Of a DNA stretch of 64,000 bases, positions 25,701 through 38,420 are shown in pieces (position 1 is the stretch's first letter; each line of letters starts with the position of its first letter). Position numbers and translations under genes: made by a program. The DNA comes from Terebella lapidaria (lineage: Eukaryota; Annelida; Polychaeta; Terebellida; Terebellidae): contig OX424555.1 in NCBI GenBank assembly GCA_949152475.1, forward strand, positions 10,372,868 to 10,436,867. Reading direction: 5' to 3'. Under the pieces are notes generated by a model. It was not told the origin of the DNA. It made no database searches and saw nothing but the letters and a program-made list of their open reading frames with translations.

Positions 25701-26560
25701 CATGTCGCACAATACGAAATGAACAAAAAAGTTCATTTACAACATAAATTGTCAAATACTGAGCGGATCAGTTCTTGAAACGACCTCTGCTAACAGGGAC
25801 ATGGGCGCTCATTTTCCGAGGTATGCATGGCTGGATACAATCGGTGAGTGTCCAACACTGATTCGTCACTGGGTGAGGTATGTCTGGTTGGACATGGCAG
25901 GATACCCTCAGTGGGGGGCCAAGACTGAATCATCCTTCGTGAATGGACAGTAGTGTCTATGTCCCCCGACTTCCCGTCTCCCAGGAGAATCCCTGAATTA
26001 CACAGCCAGCCATGGTCCAAAGCCCACACTCACAACTTGTCCACTCACCCAACCATGGCCCATAGCTCAAAGTCACAACGTGTCTGCTGTCACTCTTTAT
26101 CTTCTCCCAGCTAGTCCCTGTGGCAACCCACCGAGCCATGGTCCAGAGCCCACATCCTCAACTTATCCCAAGTCCCTGCTTCCCCGTCTCCCAGGCAAGT
26201 CCCTGTCTCCAACCACAGAGCATTGGTCCGTATCTCAAAGCCACAACTTGTCGCTGGCATTTAGCCACTCGGCTTCATGACGGTGTACACTACTACAACG
26301 GTAGTTGTGCGGAGGGAACAATGAGACAAAAACAGCGGTGCTAATGGGTCATCGATCGCCAGCCAGTAAACCTGTGCACCTAACCTGTGCACCTAACATC
26401 TAACGGAATCTGATGATAGGATTAATTAACAAAGCTTAGTCAGCTAGTGATCCGGCAAATGTCATGTGGGTGTAGGGATTAGAGACAAAAGTCATTCCCC
26501 ATTCTATGCCAGAGCGAATTGACAAATCTCAACAAACAGTGTATTGAACAAAACTTCAGA

Positions 26561-26632
26561 ATGAACCAACGGTCTAAGAGGCTTTTTTGTCTTGTGCCTC
26601 GTGTCTTTCGTCGGCAGAGGAAAAAATACGCT
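26561..26632 (+). pseudogene. Broken signal-peptide first exon in unit 3
   Basis: This begins ATGAACCAACGG like the intact copy at 31330 but has the extra T in the T-run after AAGAGGC. Its donor is changed from GGTAAGT to GCTAAGT, so it could not be spliced normally. Confidence 0.5.
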
Positions 26633-27829
26633 AAGTTTTAAGCGAAAAGTGGTGAGCCATCAGAATTGAGCAGAATTCAATATCTTCAGATGTCGAATTC
26701 AATTTCGTACATGACCAAGATTTAGTGCACCGTTTATATGCAACATTAAATTGTTAAATCAAACTCCTTAAACTACCAGCCTTGTATTCATTATAAGTGT
26801 CACTTAATATACATCACCTAGATCAGTCTATAAAATATAGTGTGAGATATCTTATTATGTCACTAATTCTTGTTTGATTAGATCTTGATGGTGATAAGCA
26901 TATCCACACATTTTATACAATACAAACGCCAACAATAACAAAAAATTGTTATTCCCTGTTATTTTTCTCGTGACGAAGAAAAATAACAGGGAAAATATCC
27001 AACCCGTAATCTTTAGGTCAAGTCCCGCATGTTATGTGTTGAAGCAGCCGATGAACTGGAGACGAATTAGAAACATGACAAGGACTGTTGTTGCATTTCG
27101 CTGTTTTGATTGATTAGCTATTAGTAAGTCCATTACCAAGTTTTGTACAATAACTTTCATCAGAAAGATTAATGCTTGAAGCAGCAAAGTATTTAGTATA
27201 AAGGTTACTTGACATGCATTTGGACAGTCGAATGTCAAACAACGTTATCCTTTGGAATGCACGATTGATATACCTCCCTGATGTCTGTGCCATCAAGATA
27301 ATGCCAGATCTATTTAGTTATTATACAAGCCCATACATTGTCATGAGTTCAATATATAACAAACGAACGAGTCAATCATTCCAGCATGTTTCACTGGCAG
27401 TAACTTTGTGAATATTCCAAGTTGATATAGTAATAAAGATACTGACACAAAGATGATTTTACAGAAATATATTCATTGTGATGTTTCTGCCACGCCAAAA
27501 ATTGCAAAATACACATGAAACATCTATACACATTTCTGTGGTATGATTTACCGTGATATTTCAGAATGAATAAACTGGTAAACATTATGGGAATTCCCTC
27601 ATCCTTTTAAACAAAATAAACAAATATTTTGACAATGATTCTCTGTAACAAACATATCGAGACGAAAATTCCACTTTCCACTCTTTATTTTAATACGTTT
27701 CGCCTACTGGATTACTTTACAATGACCCAAGGGAGTCCGCCTTTGTCCGGTGCCATTCAGAGCCAGCTGACCCGAGACGGACCCCATCAAGCTGCGCTGA
27801 TGAGATTTAAGGTGCGGCAGAAAAACGTA

Positions 27830-28215
27830 GGATAGGATAGGATAGGATAGATTTTATTCAGTTTTTAACTTTCCATACAGCTGTGGGGTAAACAATGGCA
27901 AAAGTATATAAATATTAAATGAATGGAAGAAAGAAACAAAAACTGAGGGACCAAATTAGCTGAATGCTGTCTTCCATTTGGCCCCACAAGTACAAGTAAT
28001 ATTATGAAAATAGCTATTTATAATTATTTACATACGACGATACAAAACATTAACATCAGAAACTATTAAATAAAATATGGATTATACACCTGATATATAC
28101 CTAACAATGATGATGTTACTATGACTGAATATATATATATATAGCGAATACTGTGTATGTACATGAAAAAAAATATCTATTTATGTATAAACCATAATGG
28201 GCAGAGAATGATTCG
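27830..28215 (-). mobile_element. Short LINE-like 3' end with pentanucleotide tail
   Basis: This interrupts the unit between GGCAGAAAAACGTA and TTTTGTCCCCGCAC. Read on the minus strand it ends in GAATAAAATC followed by about four copies of TATCC, the form of a LINE or LINE-driven SINE tail. A CGTATTTTG-like short repeat is present at the other edge (28215-28245). No RT coding remains, so the class is inference. Confidence 0.5.
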
Positions 28216-31200
28216 TATTTTGCCCGTATTTTGTCCCCGCACAGATTCCATGGCATATCGATGCTGCATCGATGATAAAAAATCACTCCCAATTGATGTG
28301 GTGTAATATAATTTGCTACAGCTTCCAAAAGGTAACGGATGTGATACTCGGGAATAGAGGCGCTGTAGCTCTGCAACTACAGGTATTGTTGGTCCAAGAG
28401 TCTCTTTAATTAGAGTATGACAAAATACACAGCAAAGTCCTACAACACCAAAATATAAACCAATCTCCAGTGTGATATACTCAAGAAAACAAGTAGATAT
28501 ATCAAATAACCATCCCAAGTCAGCAAACCAACAAAATGAGACAAATATACCGAAATGCATACAAGATGTCCTTCTGAAACATTATCATGAACATGTAGAA
28601 TTCTATCACAGTTTGTGAAAAGTGCTTGGCTTTTTTAGAGATAAATTTGCATAAAATGTTTCACGGGTTCTTGAAACAAATTGAAAATACAAGACTTCTC
28701 ACACATGAATCAGGTTTGTTGAATTGATTGCTTGCAGGATTATTTTCCATGATGGCGCAATTATAATATCAGAACCAGGTTGATTCAAACAAATGAAAAG
28801 TGCCATCATGACACATCTGCAATAATGACATAGATATTGAAATTTGCAATATGCAATGTCAGATTATTCCAAGGAAATCGTGAATACTTTGTTTTTTTGC
28901 ACTCAATGTGTAAAATTTTCACTATGCTATCTATCCAATGACAAAAATATCATGATGAAGATGCAAGGTTATATACATACTGTTGATAGGCAAAACACAT
29001 GTCATCTCAGAAGATTTCCACGTGTAGAGAGAGCTGCAAAAATAAAATATATTTCTGTCAATTTCACAAATCCATTCTTAATTTGTGAACTGTCATCTGC
29101 TTTCAACGGCGTTATAGTCCAGAATCTGTGATATAACATTTGATATGACATGATTTTATTCGGTGTAAAAAGGATGTAAAGAGATGTAAATTACAATGAA
29201 ATGAACATGTAAACAATGAACACCTGTCCATGGATAGTTTCGACGTTTCGATTTTATATACTGTAGTGGATTCAGATAAATATGATGTCAGAAATTGTAT
29301 GGAATAATAGAAATTGTCCATGGTATCTGCTCATAAAATGCAACATTCAGATAAAATTCAGTGTCTGGTCTCTCTCCTGGCGTTTTGTAATTGTTGAATG
29401 AAAAACAATGCCATGGATATTATATATTATGGACATTACTTCCAATAACATTCCGCATCAATAATAAACACACCCAGTCCAGTGTCATTGATCAGGTACT
29501 GTTATAACAGTATGATTATAAGCAATTTGTCTCACTGTATATTATATTCAATAATGAATCGTGGAATCCATTGGAAGCATAGACAGAAGACACAAATCTC
29601 CAATTACGGGATGAATCGGTTCTCTAAACGACCTCTGCTAACAGGGACATGACCGCTTATACCCTGATGTAGGCATGACTGGAAACCGAGACTGACTGGT
29701 CCCTGTGTGAGGTATGCCTGGTTGGACGTGGCAGGATACTCCCGGTGGGCGACCGAGACTGAATCGTCCCTCGTGAACGGACAGTAATCACGCTAAAACC
29801 GAATGTCTCCTTAGACAAATAAACCCAGATGCTTCAAGTTTAGAGCCTTATCCATTTACCTTGATTGATCTCGCAGTATTGTTATCAATGAGAAAATACA
29901 TGGGGTATTCATGACAGTCAGGCATTTTTGTCATTTGTCAATCCTACTATAATAAAGTGTAGCCATTCTAAGAGGCTTCACTTCTTTGATTAATAGATTC
30001 ACGGATTGTTTTGGCCTTGCTACAAAGTCGAAAGACGGAGAAAATAAACACATTTCAGGGGCTTGGGGTTATAGATCATTTCTTAATAAAAAAATAATAA
30101 TCGCTAAATTTGATATGTCGGTGGAAAAGTTGTTTGGAATAGGAAATTATCTGGTTTATTATGGAAAATTGTCCGCATTTGCTTGAAAATTCACAGTTGT
30201 CGCTCTGCGGAAAGATCTACCCTTCTCCCAAAAAATTGAGGCTCCATTACAGGGCATTCTTATTAGAGGGGTTCATAAAAGCGAAAAATCTTTATGGAGA
30301 GATGTCTCAACTCGGGGGGGGGGGGGACCACTTTACTGAGTAAATGCACAACATGAATTTTAAATCGTGTAACTTCATATTGTGTGCGGAAATATTTACA
30401 TGTGTGCTTGTGGATACAACCATACTTCAAGTAGAACAGTTTAAAATACAGACTCACCAAAAATACTGGTATTTTTCGGATAAAAGGGATGGCAACTAGT
30501 CATAAAAGAAACAAGGTATCACTCACAAAACAAATTCCCTTATATACTAATAATACAAACATGTTTGCATTCAACATTGAATCTCGCATCCTGTACACTA
30601 CTCAACAACATAGTTTTAAACAAAGACTTGAACAAGAATTCAACTTTTCAAACAGTAGCTATGCAGTGGGAGACTAGAACTGATCACCAACATCAAACAA
30701 ACATGGTACAACATCAAACAAACATGGTACAGAAAATGTTTATGTTCTTGACTTCCCGTCTCCCAGGCGAGTCCCTAATTCACCCAGCCAAACAAGGTCC
30801 AGAGCCCACACTCACAACTTGTCCACTAACAAGCCATGGCCCATAGCTCAATGTCAAAACTTGTCTGCTGTCCCTGCCTATCTTCTCCCAGCTAGTCCCT
30901 GGCGCCACCCACCGAGCCATGGTCCAGAGCCCACACCCACAACTTGTCCCTTGTCCCTGTTTCTCCGTCTCCCAGACGAGTCCCTGGCTCCAATCACCCA
31001 GCGATGGTTCATATCTCAAAGTCACAACTTGTCGCTGGCAGTTAGCTACTGGGCTTCATGACTGGATACACTACTACAGCGGTAGTTATGTGGAGGGAAC
31101 AATGAGACAAAAACGGTGTTGCTAATGGGCGATCGATCGCCAGCCAGACAAAGCTGTGCACTATATATCTAACGGAATCTGATGACAGGATCAATTAACA

Positions 31201-31329
31201 AAGCTTGGGTACCTAGTGATTCGGCTGGTGTCATGTGGGTTTAGTGACTGGAGACAAAAGTCATCCCTCGTTCTACATTGGAGCGAATTGACAAATCTCA
31301 ACAAACGGTGTATTGAGCAAAACTCCAGA

Positions 31330-31401
31330 ATGAACCAGCAGTCGAAGAGGCTTTTTGTCTTGTGCCTCGCACTGTCCTTTGTTGGCAGAGGAGAAAGTAC
31401 G
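31330..31401 (+). CDS. Intact first exon encoding a signal peptide, array gene unit 4
   Basis: Twenty-four codons read MNQQSKRLFVLCLALSFVGR then GEST. This is a short basic start, a hydrophobic core and a small-residue exit, as in a secretory signal peptide. It ends exactly at ACG|GTAAGTTTT, a consensus splice donor, in phase 0. Homologous segments in units 1 to 3 are frameshifted, truncated or donor-less. A secreted-protein gene was therefore the probable ancestor of the whole array. I could not identify the mature product because downstream exons are decayed or interrupted by transposons. Whether this copy is still transcribed is unknown. Confidence 0.5.
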
Positions 31402-31893
31402 GTAAGTTTTCAGCAAAGGCGTGGTCACCTGATACTATACTTGAACCATCAGAATTGAGCGGAATTCAATATCTCCAGATGTCAATCCAGTCTGGTACCT
31501 GACCAAGATGTGGCGCAATCAACACTAAATTGTTAGATGACAGTCAGTATCAGTTAATATACAGCACTTAGATCAGTCCACAAAATATAGTATTATATAT
31601 TTTATTATATCACTCTTTCGACCTTGATGGTGATTAGATTAACCGCACATTTTATACAATACAAACGCCCACAATAACAAAAAAATGTCTTGCTCGTGAC
31701 GAAAAAACAGGAAAATGTCCATCCGTTAATCGTCAGGTCATGTTATTTTGGTAAAGCAGCAGATGAACTGGAGACGAATTAGAAAAGAGTCCGGGACTGT
31801 TGTTGTGGTTCGCTGTTGTGATTGATTAGCTATTACCAAGTCCAGTCCTTGAGCGTAAAGGCATAACTATATTTTTATTATCCCCTTTCGACG

Positions 31894-34419
31894 GCTTGGC
31901 GGAAAAGGCGCGTCGCGCAAGTACTTCGCGCCGCGCGTTGCGCCGCGCGTCGCGCCAACTACGTATCATTTGAATAGGCCTACGTGAATAGTATTATTCG
32001 CCGAGTACTAGATTCTAGATTTAGGCCTTGCCTGATTTTATGTCCACTATAGCCTATGTTGCTTCGGGTTTAATTGAAAATGCAGCACAGATGTGGACCT
32101 GGCTGAATCAATGAGTTCATACACTTGAACACTTCATCAATCTCTATCTATGATAATATGCGAAATCGGCTCCGAGCTTCCGAAATGTGTGTTGACGGCT
32201 TTTGTACAAAAGTAACTGGTAACCATTCATCCCATCTCCTCGTGCAGGTGGTGGCAGCAGCTGGTCAACGCGTACACGGCACTTCGTACATACGGATGAC
32301 ATCGCGAGGCTTCAAATATTCGAAGCGAAAGTAGGCCTAGAAATGGAATCAAGTTTCCTTATCCCGCTATCTGGCCAGGGATGTGAAGGGGATTCGAAAG
32401 TATGAAATTAAAAATTTCATGTGTACCCTGTCATAAACGAGGGGCTTAACTCCCCCCCCCCCCCCCCCCTTCAACCCACCCACATTGTGGTACAGCTGTG
32501 CTTAATTCAATCACTGTGTTTAGCCGCCAGAGAGAAAACAGTGTGATAATAATTTTAATTGATATAGATCTATCACCATTACCAAGTAATGCATTTCACG
32601 ATGTGTGAATTACGTAGGGCCACACTGAATATACATAAAATACGCACATATATATATTCATTGAGAAATATTTTTTGAATTCAACAGAATTTGAACAGAA
32701 ATTAGTTTTGAGACAAATAAAATGATTGAAAATTTGAAGGACTTAATCCCGTTCAGAAGATGTCTTGATTAGTTTGACACATTCTCAGTACTGGTATGCA
32801 ACTAAATAAATATCTATATATTGCTGCGTTACAACTTTCAGAAGGAGTTTCCTCTTCTTCTCTTTCTCTTTCTTGGCATTTCTAAATATTGTGTTGATTT
32901 GATTAGTATTTTCTTGTGAAAAATAAATAAATTCAATTTATAATTTCGGTGTTCGACGGAGTTAAAAACTAAATGTACTCCTAACAGATAAATGATATAA
33001 TAGTCGTCGTCTTTCAATGGAATGCCCTGGTAGATATGGGAGTGGGGGAGGGGGGCTTGACTTTCTTCTCTCGCACAAAATATACGCAGAGCCTGATACA
33101 TGTTTGTTTTGAATTTCTAAATTGGTTTAATAAGATGTTGAGCAGATGTGCACTTACTCCATCTGGTGTACAGTAGAAACAAATATAATTACACACTGAC
33201 TGCTCCTGATGACGCCAGTGTGGCTTCAGATATGAATGTTTGGTCGGGCTTTGTTTCTATTCTGAAGGTGTTTGATGTGAGGTTTTTATTGGTATCATCC
33301 AAATCTGGCTATAAGCGGTAATAGGTTGATAGATACATTACACTTAATAATGATGACATCTACTCGACCCACTCAGGGGGCTAATGTAAGTATCAACCTA
33401 TCACGAACAACCCAACCAGATTTTGATGATGACAATAAAAAACTTTATTAAAAACTCTTAGTTAATTCATACAAACGACAAGATTCTGATTTTTTTTAGC
33501 TTTTATTATCAAATTAATCAATAATCATGGTATAAATTTATATAGCTACATCTCCCGATAATATACATTTGTGATACCATGCAAATCAACGTCAGAATGA
33601 CACTCTTAATCACTAATTAAAATCAGTATCCCGGTGTGACGTCATGAATACTAATCATAATAGCTATTGAGGCAAAATATCACAGTGAAAATATGGCCTA
33701 TATTGCCCACAAAAAGTTTCATATTTCGATAACTAATGAAGATAAATCGATTTTGTAAAAAAAAAAGAATCTGTTTATTTCAATGTGTTCTTCAATATGA
33801 AATATAAAATTCGAACATCTATTTTGACTTTACTTAGGCTTTATCGTGAACAATTATTGAAGTATTACTAAACGCTTTGCCCATAATGCAATCCTTTTGT
33901 AATACAGTACAGTATTCCTATACAGTATTCGTCGGTTGAATTACCACTATAGTTTTCACTCATTTCGCCTCGTCTTGCTTTCGTCTGTACCCCCAAGAGA
34001 TTCCGAAGATGATCACCAGCCAAAAAATACAAACCGCAATTTACCAGAACTCTGTGTATACTAGTTTTAGTTTTGGTTTCATTTCGTACCTTCGCTTCGT
34101 CTTCGCCTGCACCAGTGCACTTCGCCCATTAGACAAAGCTAATCGCCAGATAGGCTAAGGTCACAGAAGAATCATTTTCGGTTCTTCTCTCCACACTGTA
34201 TATTTTATGATTTTGCCAAAGTTCTATGTGCACTCTTGTACACGTCTTTGTCGGTGTGGACAGCCGTTTTATTATGAACTTCGTGCGTGGACTCTAGCCA
34301 AAGTTGCCAAACTTAATGTCTGCCATGTGGTGAACTTGTACCTAAAATCTGCTAGTTGGCGCGACGCGCGGCGCGACGCGCTGGCGCGACGCGCGGCGCG
34401 ACGCGCTTTTTCGGCCAAG
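31894..34419. mobile_element. 2526-bp non-autonomous DNA transposon with GC-rich ends
   Basis: The ends are inverted: GCTTGGCGGAAAAGGCGCG at the left and the complement of CTTGGCCGAAAAAGCGCG at the right, continuing as GCGCGTCGCGCC-type repeats for about 75 bp. A 12-bp direct repeat CCCCTTTCGACG lies at 31882-31893 and 34420-34431, although the exact end/duplication boundary is ambiguous by a few bases. A duplication of about 9-11 bp with long TIRs suggests a Mutator-like element. No transposase was found. The middle is AT-rich and contains a segment (33110-33360) related to 50925-51175. Confidence 0.6.
33110..33360. repeat. Dispersed repeat B inside the GC-ended element
   Basis: This aligns with 50925-51175: both share TCTAAATTG, GGTGTACAGTAGAAACA, a CAGTGTGG/AAGTGTGG segment followed by GATATGAAT or GATGTGAAT, TCGGGCTTT and AAATCTGG. 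The two copies are substantially diverged. On the minus strand a frame such as LPPIQPDFDDASSK can be read at 50931-51239, but it is not maintained here. Confidence 0.5.
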
Positions 34420-34716
34420 CCCCTTTCGACGATGTTTTGTACAATAACTTTCTACGGGAAGATTAACCCTTGATGCAGCAAAGTGTTTAGTCAATGAAAT
34501 AGCTAATGAGAGTTACTTTACAAACATAAGGACAGCATGGACAGTCGAGTGTCAAGCAATGTTATCCTTCAAAATGTCTGTGTCATCAATATAATGCAAG
34601 ATCTATTTTAGTATAATACAGGCCCATACAACGCCATGATACGTAATATAAAACAAATAAACGTTTAAAGAGTTCAGCATATTTCACTGGTAGCAACTTC
34701 GTGAACATTCCTAGCT

Positions 34717-36525
34717 CAGACATGCCAACAGTCCCGGTTCTCCCGCGATAGTCCCGATTTTTGCAAGCCTGGGCTGTTGTGTCCCGTTTTTGACATAAGA
34801 GCGTTGGGGGCGAAGCCCCCAACCCTCTATATGTCTATGTGCTGACTTTTTTATGGAGGTTTCGATGCCAACCTATCGACGCACGTTTTGGCATGTAAAC
34901 GTTTAGATACCTACTTCAAATGAGGATTTTCTTCGTCCTTGACATAAAATCTCTCGAACTGATGGGAAACTTCGACTATTCCACATATATATCAGGCATG
35001 AATCGATGTGCTAGGTTTGAGAAAATTACGTAAAATATTCAAATTATTTAAAAACGTCCCAAAATGGCGGAGCCGATGGAAATTGACGTTCCCAGAATGC
35101 AAAGCAAATTTTACCACAATCACGCGTATTTTGGAACACAATTTCTGTTCAGCAATTCGTGCATGCATACATGCATGTGGGCATCTGCGTGTGGACATTT
35201 TTGGCGTTATGAAGTAAACACAATGATTCGTCTGCGATGCCACGGCTACATTTAGCGTAATTTGACATATTTTATAACATGACAATTAAGCTGGTGTTAT
35301 GTGCTGGATTGCGAAGTCTTTCTATTCTTAACTGGTATTTTAATTTGCCCAGTAAAGGCATGTGTTAGGCTATATCTGATGATATCAGATGCATATATTC
35401 CTCATAGTTTCCAACGTTTTGAGGATATTTTAATGAGGATCCATATCATTTTAGCAGGCGTATCTGTTCCATTGATCGATTTTAAAATAAATGTTTACTT
35501 ATTAGTAATATGAATGAAGTAGGCCATATTTTTTCATCCTAGTATACGGAAATGAATTGGAATCATGGAGGGGATGAAATTATGGCTTCTCCTTTTTTTT
35601 GGGGGGGGGGGGGGGGGGGGGGGTAACGTTGTGTATGATACATTCAGCTGTCGTGGTGCTGATGATGTGCTCAAGCTCTAATGTCGTCTTCCGCAGTTTG
35701 CTGCATTTTCTTGTTTTATTTATCCCCGGTTTTCCCGGTTTTGGGGTGTTTTTCTCATATTATCGTAAAATCTACACACTACCCAAGTCTTCATCGCCGA
35801 ATCTTGAATAAACAACAAAATTGATGCGCCAATTAATTGCGAGTGAACGTGCACAAGATTCATTCTTTGAGACGATCCCTCAATTTTCAACAAGACTTTA
35901 TTACGTCATGAATGCACTGTAACTATGGTACAGTGCACTGTAACTATGGCTACCTGCAACAAATATCGCCCGCCAGTCATGATCCGAACCTGGCGTGGAC
36001 AACTTTATCAAGTGACATGCCCTATGGAGTACATTTTTATAGCGGCAAAAGGCAGGGCACATATCCCGCTGGTTCGTGTAACAATTCCATAGGTTTGCTT
36101 GTTAAAAGTCTGAAGTCTGTATATCTCAGACTCTGACTAAATTATTTTGGGGGTCATCTCAGAGATTGCAGTTGGCTATATTGAATAACAATTAACTTGC
36201 ATAAATATATTACAGGTGTCTGTATAGGCCTAGAACTGAGTGATCATGAAAAGGGTGAAACCTACTAGTTCTAGTCCAGAAACTCCAGAAAAGAAGAGAA
36301 GCAAAAACAAAAACAAATTTTCAACTGATTACACAGATAAGCATTCATAAATTGTAAATCCCCAAGGACCTCTGAGATACACACTAGAATTGCTCTAGAG
36401 ACTATAAATATGCATTTTTTTCTCGGGGGGCTTACGGCGCCCCCCGAACCCCCAGACCGCAAGGTGCTCTCGCTTCCCTCGAGCAATTAGTCCCGGTTTC
36501 ATTCATCTCAATGTTGGCATGTCTG
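34717..36525. mobile_element. 1809-bp non-autonomous DNA transposon, CAGACATGCC ends
   Basis: CAGACATGCCAACA at the left is complemented by TGTTGGCATGTCTG at the right. CTAGCT repeats at 34711-34716 and 36526-36531, and units 1 and 3 show the uninterrupted ATTCCAAGTTGATAT site. CAG-type ends suggest hAT, but the visible duplication is 6 rather than 8 bp, so the superfamily is unsure. Subterminal GGGGGC/GCCCCC palindromes (34804-34822 and 36425-36445) resemble those of the hAT MITE at 7166. Internal frames are short. A G-run occupies about 35600-35622. Confidence 0.6.
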
Positions 36526-36545
36526 CTAGCTGATATGTTGATTAA

Positions 36546-37300
36546 GACACTGACACGAAAATGTTTGTACAGAAGCATATTTATTGTGATGTTTCACCTA
36601 CGCCAAAAATCGCAAAATGCATACTAAATATATACGCAATCCTCTGGCATGATTTACCGTGATATTTCAGAATGAATAAGCTGGTAGGAATGGGAATTTC
36701 CTCATCGTTCGAAAAAAAATATACACAAATACTTTTACAACGATTCATTGTAACAAACATATCGAGACGAAAGTTAAGCATTCCACTTTGTTTTAAGCAC
36801 GTTTCGCCGACGAGAACACGCTTACTTTACAATGATCCATGGTGGGCGTCTGCATTCGTCCTGGTGCCATTCAGAGCCAACTGACCTGAAACGGACCCAC
36901 CAAGCCGTTGTAATGAGATTTATGGTGTGAAAAAACCGAGTTGACAGGGCGGCAGGAAAACGTATTTTGTCCAAGCACATATTCCATGGCATATCGATGC
37001 CACATCGAAGATTTAAAAAAAAGCCATCCCAATTGATGTGGTGTAATATAATTTGCTACAGATTGCAGAAGGTAACATATATGTGATGCTCCTAGGAGAA
37101 GATGCTCTGTAGCTCTGCAACTACAATTATTCTTCGCTTCAAGTTGCAACACTGGAGCAACTTATTAGAGTATGAAAAACTACACAGCGAAGTCCTGCAA
37201 CAGAAATCTACAAACAATCTCAAGTATCATAAACTCAAGAAAAAAGTAGCGCGTCGTCGAATGACGACATTTCGTGGCACACGGCATGATTAACGGCTGA
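36546..37300. repeat. Tandem array unit 5, partial
   Basis: This starts with the GACACTGACACGAAAATG landmark and follows the unit through CCACTTTGTTTTAAGCACG (36781) to the GTAGCGCGTCGTCGAATGAC segment near 37245. The order then departs from units 1-4, joining directly to the inverted GTTTGAACATGCCACC segment. No gene was recognised. Confidence 0.65.
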
Positions 37301-38420
37301 CTCATGTTGGTTATTTAATATCTCCTCTGTTTAAGTCATGAGCGTAATTTCCTTAACAAATTCGGTTTGAACATGCCACCTGGTCGCAGAAAATTGGTTC
37401 ACAAGTTTAATCAATGCCGGTTGGAGACACCCTAAGTAACCCCTGCTTTGAGAAGACCGGTTTAAAAAATACACTCAAACAGGTGGGCTAGAGAGCATGT
37501 GTGAAAACATGGACATGGCTACTTGTTCTCTGTTTGAAGTATACATTGCTGAATATCATCCATGAGTGCCCAAGACTGACTCTTCCCTGGGTGAGATAAG
37601 CCTGGTTGGATATGGCAGAGGATACTCTGGGTGGACGGCCAAAACTGAGGTATTGTTATCCACGAGAAAATGCATCGGTTATTCATGACAGTCAGGCGTT
37701 TCTGTCATTTGTCACCTTACCATAGTAAATTGAAGTCATTTCATTAGGCTTTACGGGCGAAAAATGTTATTATTTAGATACTTATTTGTGATAACCTGGT
37801 TTGCTTGATCTGGTTTGCTTGATAGTACCTGAATATATGAATATGCATGTTGGGATTAGTGTACTTACAGGTATACTTACAGGTTATTTGGAACATTCAT
37901 GAAACTATTGTTGCAGGTAATTGGTAGAAATTTTCCGGAAATTATTAAAACTTGATTAAAAAGTTATAACAAGGACAGCTTGTATCATGCAAACATCAGG
38001 TGCAAATCCCACAGGTACCATTGTTTCTGAAGCAAGGTATTGCAGATATGGATCATTCCATCTCTGGAACCTGATGTCATGTCCTGTTGTACGCATATGA
38101 TCTGAAATATGTTATTTCAACAATGAAATAGTTCAGCTACCACAGTACGTGGTATTTGTGCACGTTCCTGTGCATGAAATATGATTCATGTCACGGAGGC
38201 ACCAACAAGCCACACGCAATGGGGTTCCTGTGCCAGTTGCAACTTTATTGATGCCATTCGGTAAATGCTCTCGTGTTTTTCATGCTCTCTTTTGTGGAAA
38301 CCATTCACGCATAACAAAATCAGCGTTGGCTCGGGCACATACCTTGAAGATTCGAGGGTATGTGGGTATAAATTATGGGTGTACATGTACTGATTGGTAA
38401 AGCACTCATTACAAACATTA
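37301..38420. repeat. Rearranged array family, copy 1 of the downstream segment
   Basis: This is homologous to 57270-58290 and, for its first part, to 63420-64000. Shared landmarks are AACAGGTGGGCTAG, GTCCAAGACTGACTC-like text, TCATTTGTC, ACTTACAGGT and an exon-like end at GGTATGTGG (38356). A polypyrimidine tract and TTGCAG at about 37910-37918 resemble a splice acceptor. Reading frames disagree between copies, so I treat this as decayed exons rather than an active gene. Confidence 0.5.

Larger units (their letters stand above)
13009..27436. repeat. Tandem array unit 3, split by the 9.3-kb transposon
   Basis: Unit 3 repeats unit 2 with only scattered single-base and small indel differences over 13009-16403, and resumes at 25704 after the large transposon. 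It shares both MITEs with unit 2 at identical sites, so those insertions predate the duplication. It lacks the 2301-bp element and the repeat A insertion, which therefore came afterwards, or were absent from the template. It contains no intact host gene. Confidence 0.8.
27437..36545. repeat. Tandem array unit 4 with three nested insertions
   Basis: This unit starts with the ATACTGACACAAAGATGATT landmark and is more diverged than units 2 and 3. A deletion around 28390-28560 joins two segments that lie about 900 bp apart in unit 1. Insertions are a LINE-like tail (27830-28215), a GC-ended element (31894-34419) and a CAGACATG-ended element (34717-36525). It lacks both MITEs of units 2 and 3. It carries the only intact signal-peptide exon of the array. 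Confidence 0.75.

Noticed and set aside
28177-28560. 127-codon minus frame with a hydrophobic stretch, reminiscent of the end of a membrane transporter
   Set aside because: It arises at a deletion junction in unit 4 that fuses segments lying 900 bp apart in unit 1, and sister copies are frameshifted. The resemblance is too weak to claim a family.
35600-35622. G-run, and similar homopolymers at 16561, 25662, 30313 and 32450
   Set aside because: These are ordinary homopolymer tracts and possible assembly-length errors. Hypothetical frames through them (for example poly-Gly) are artefacts.
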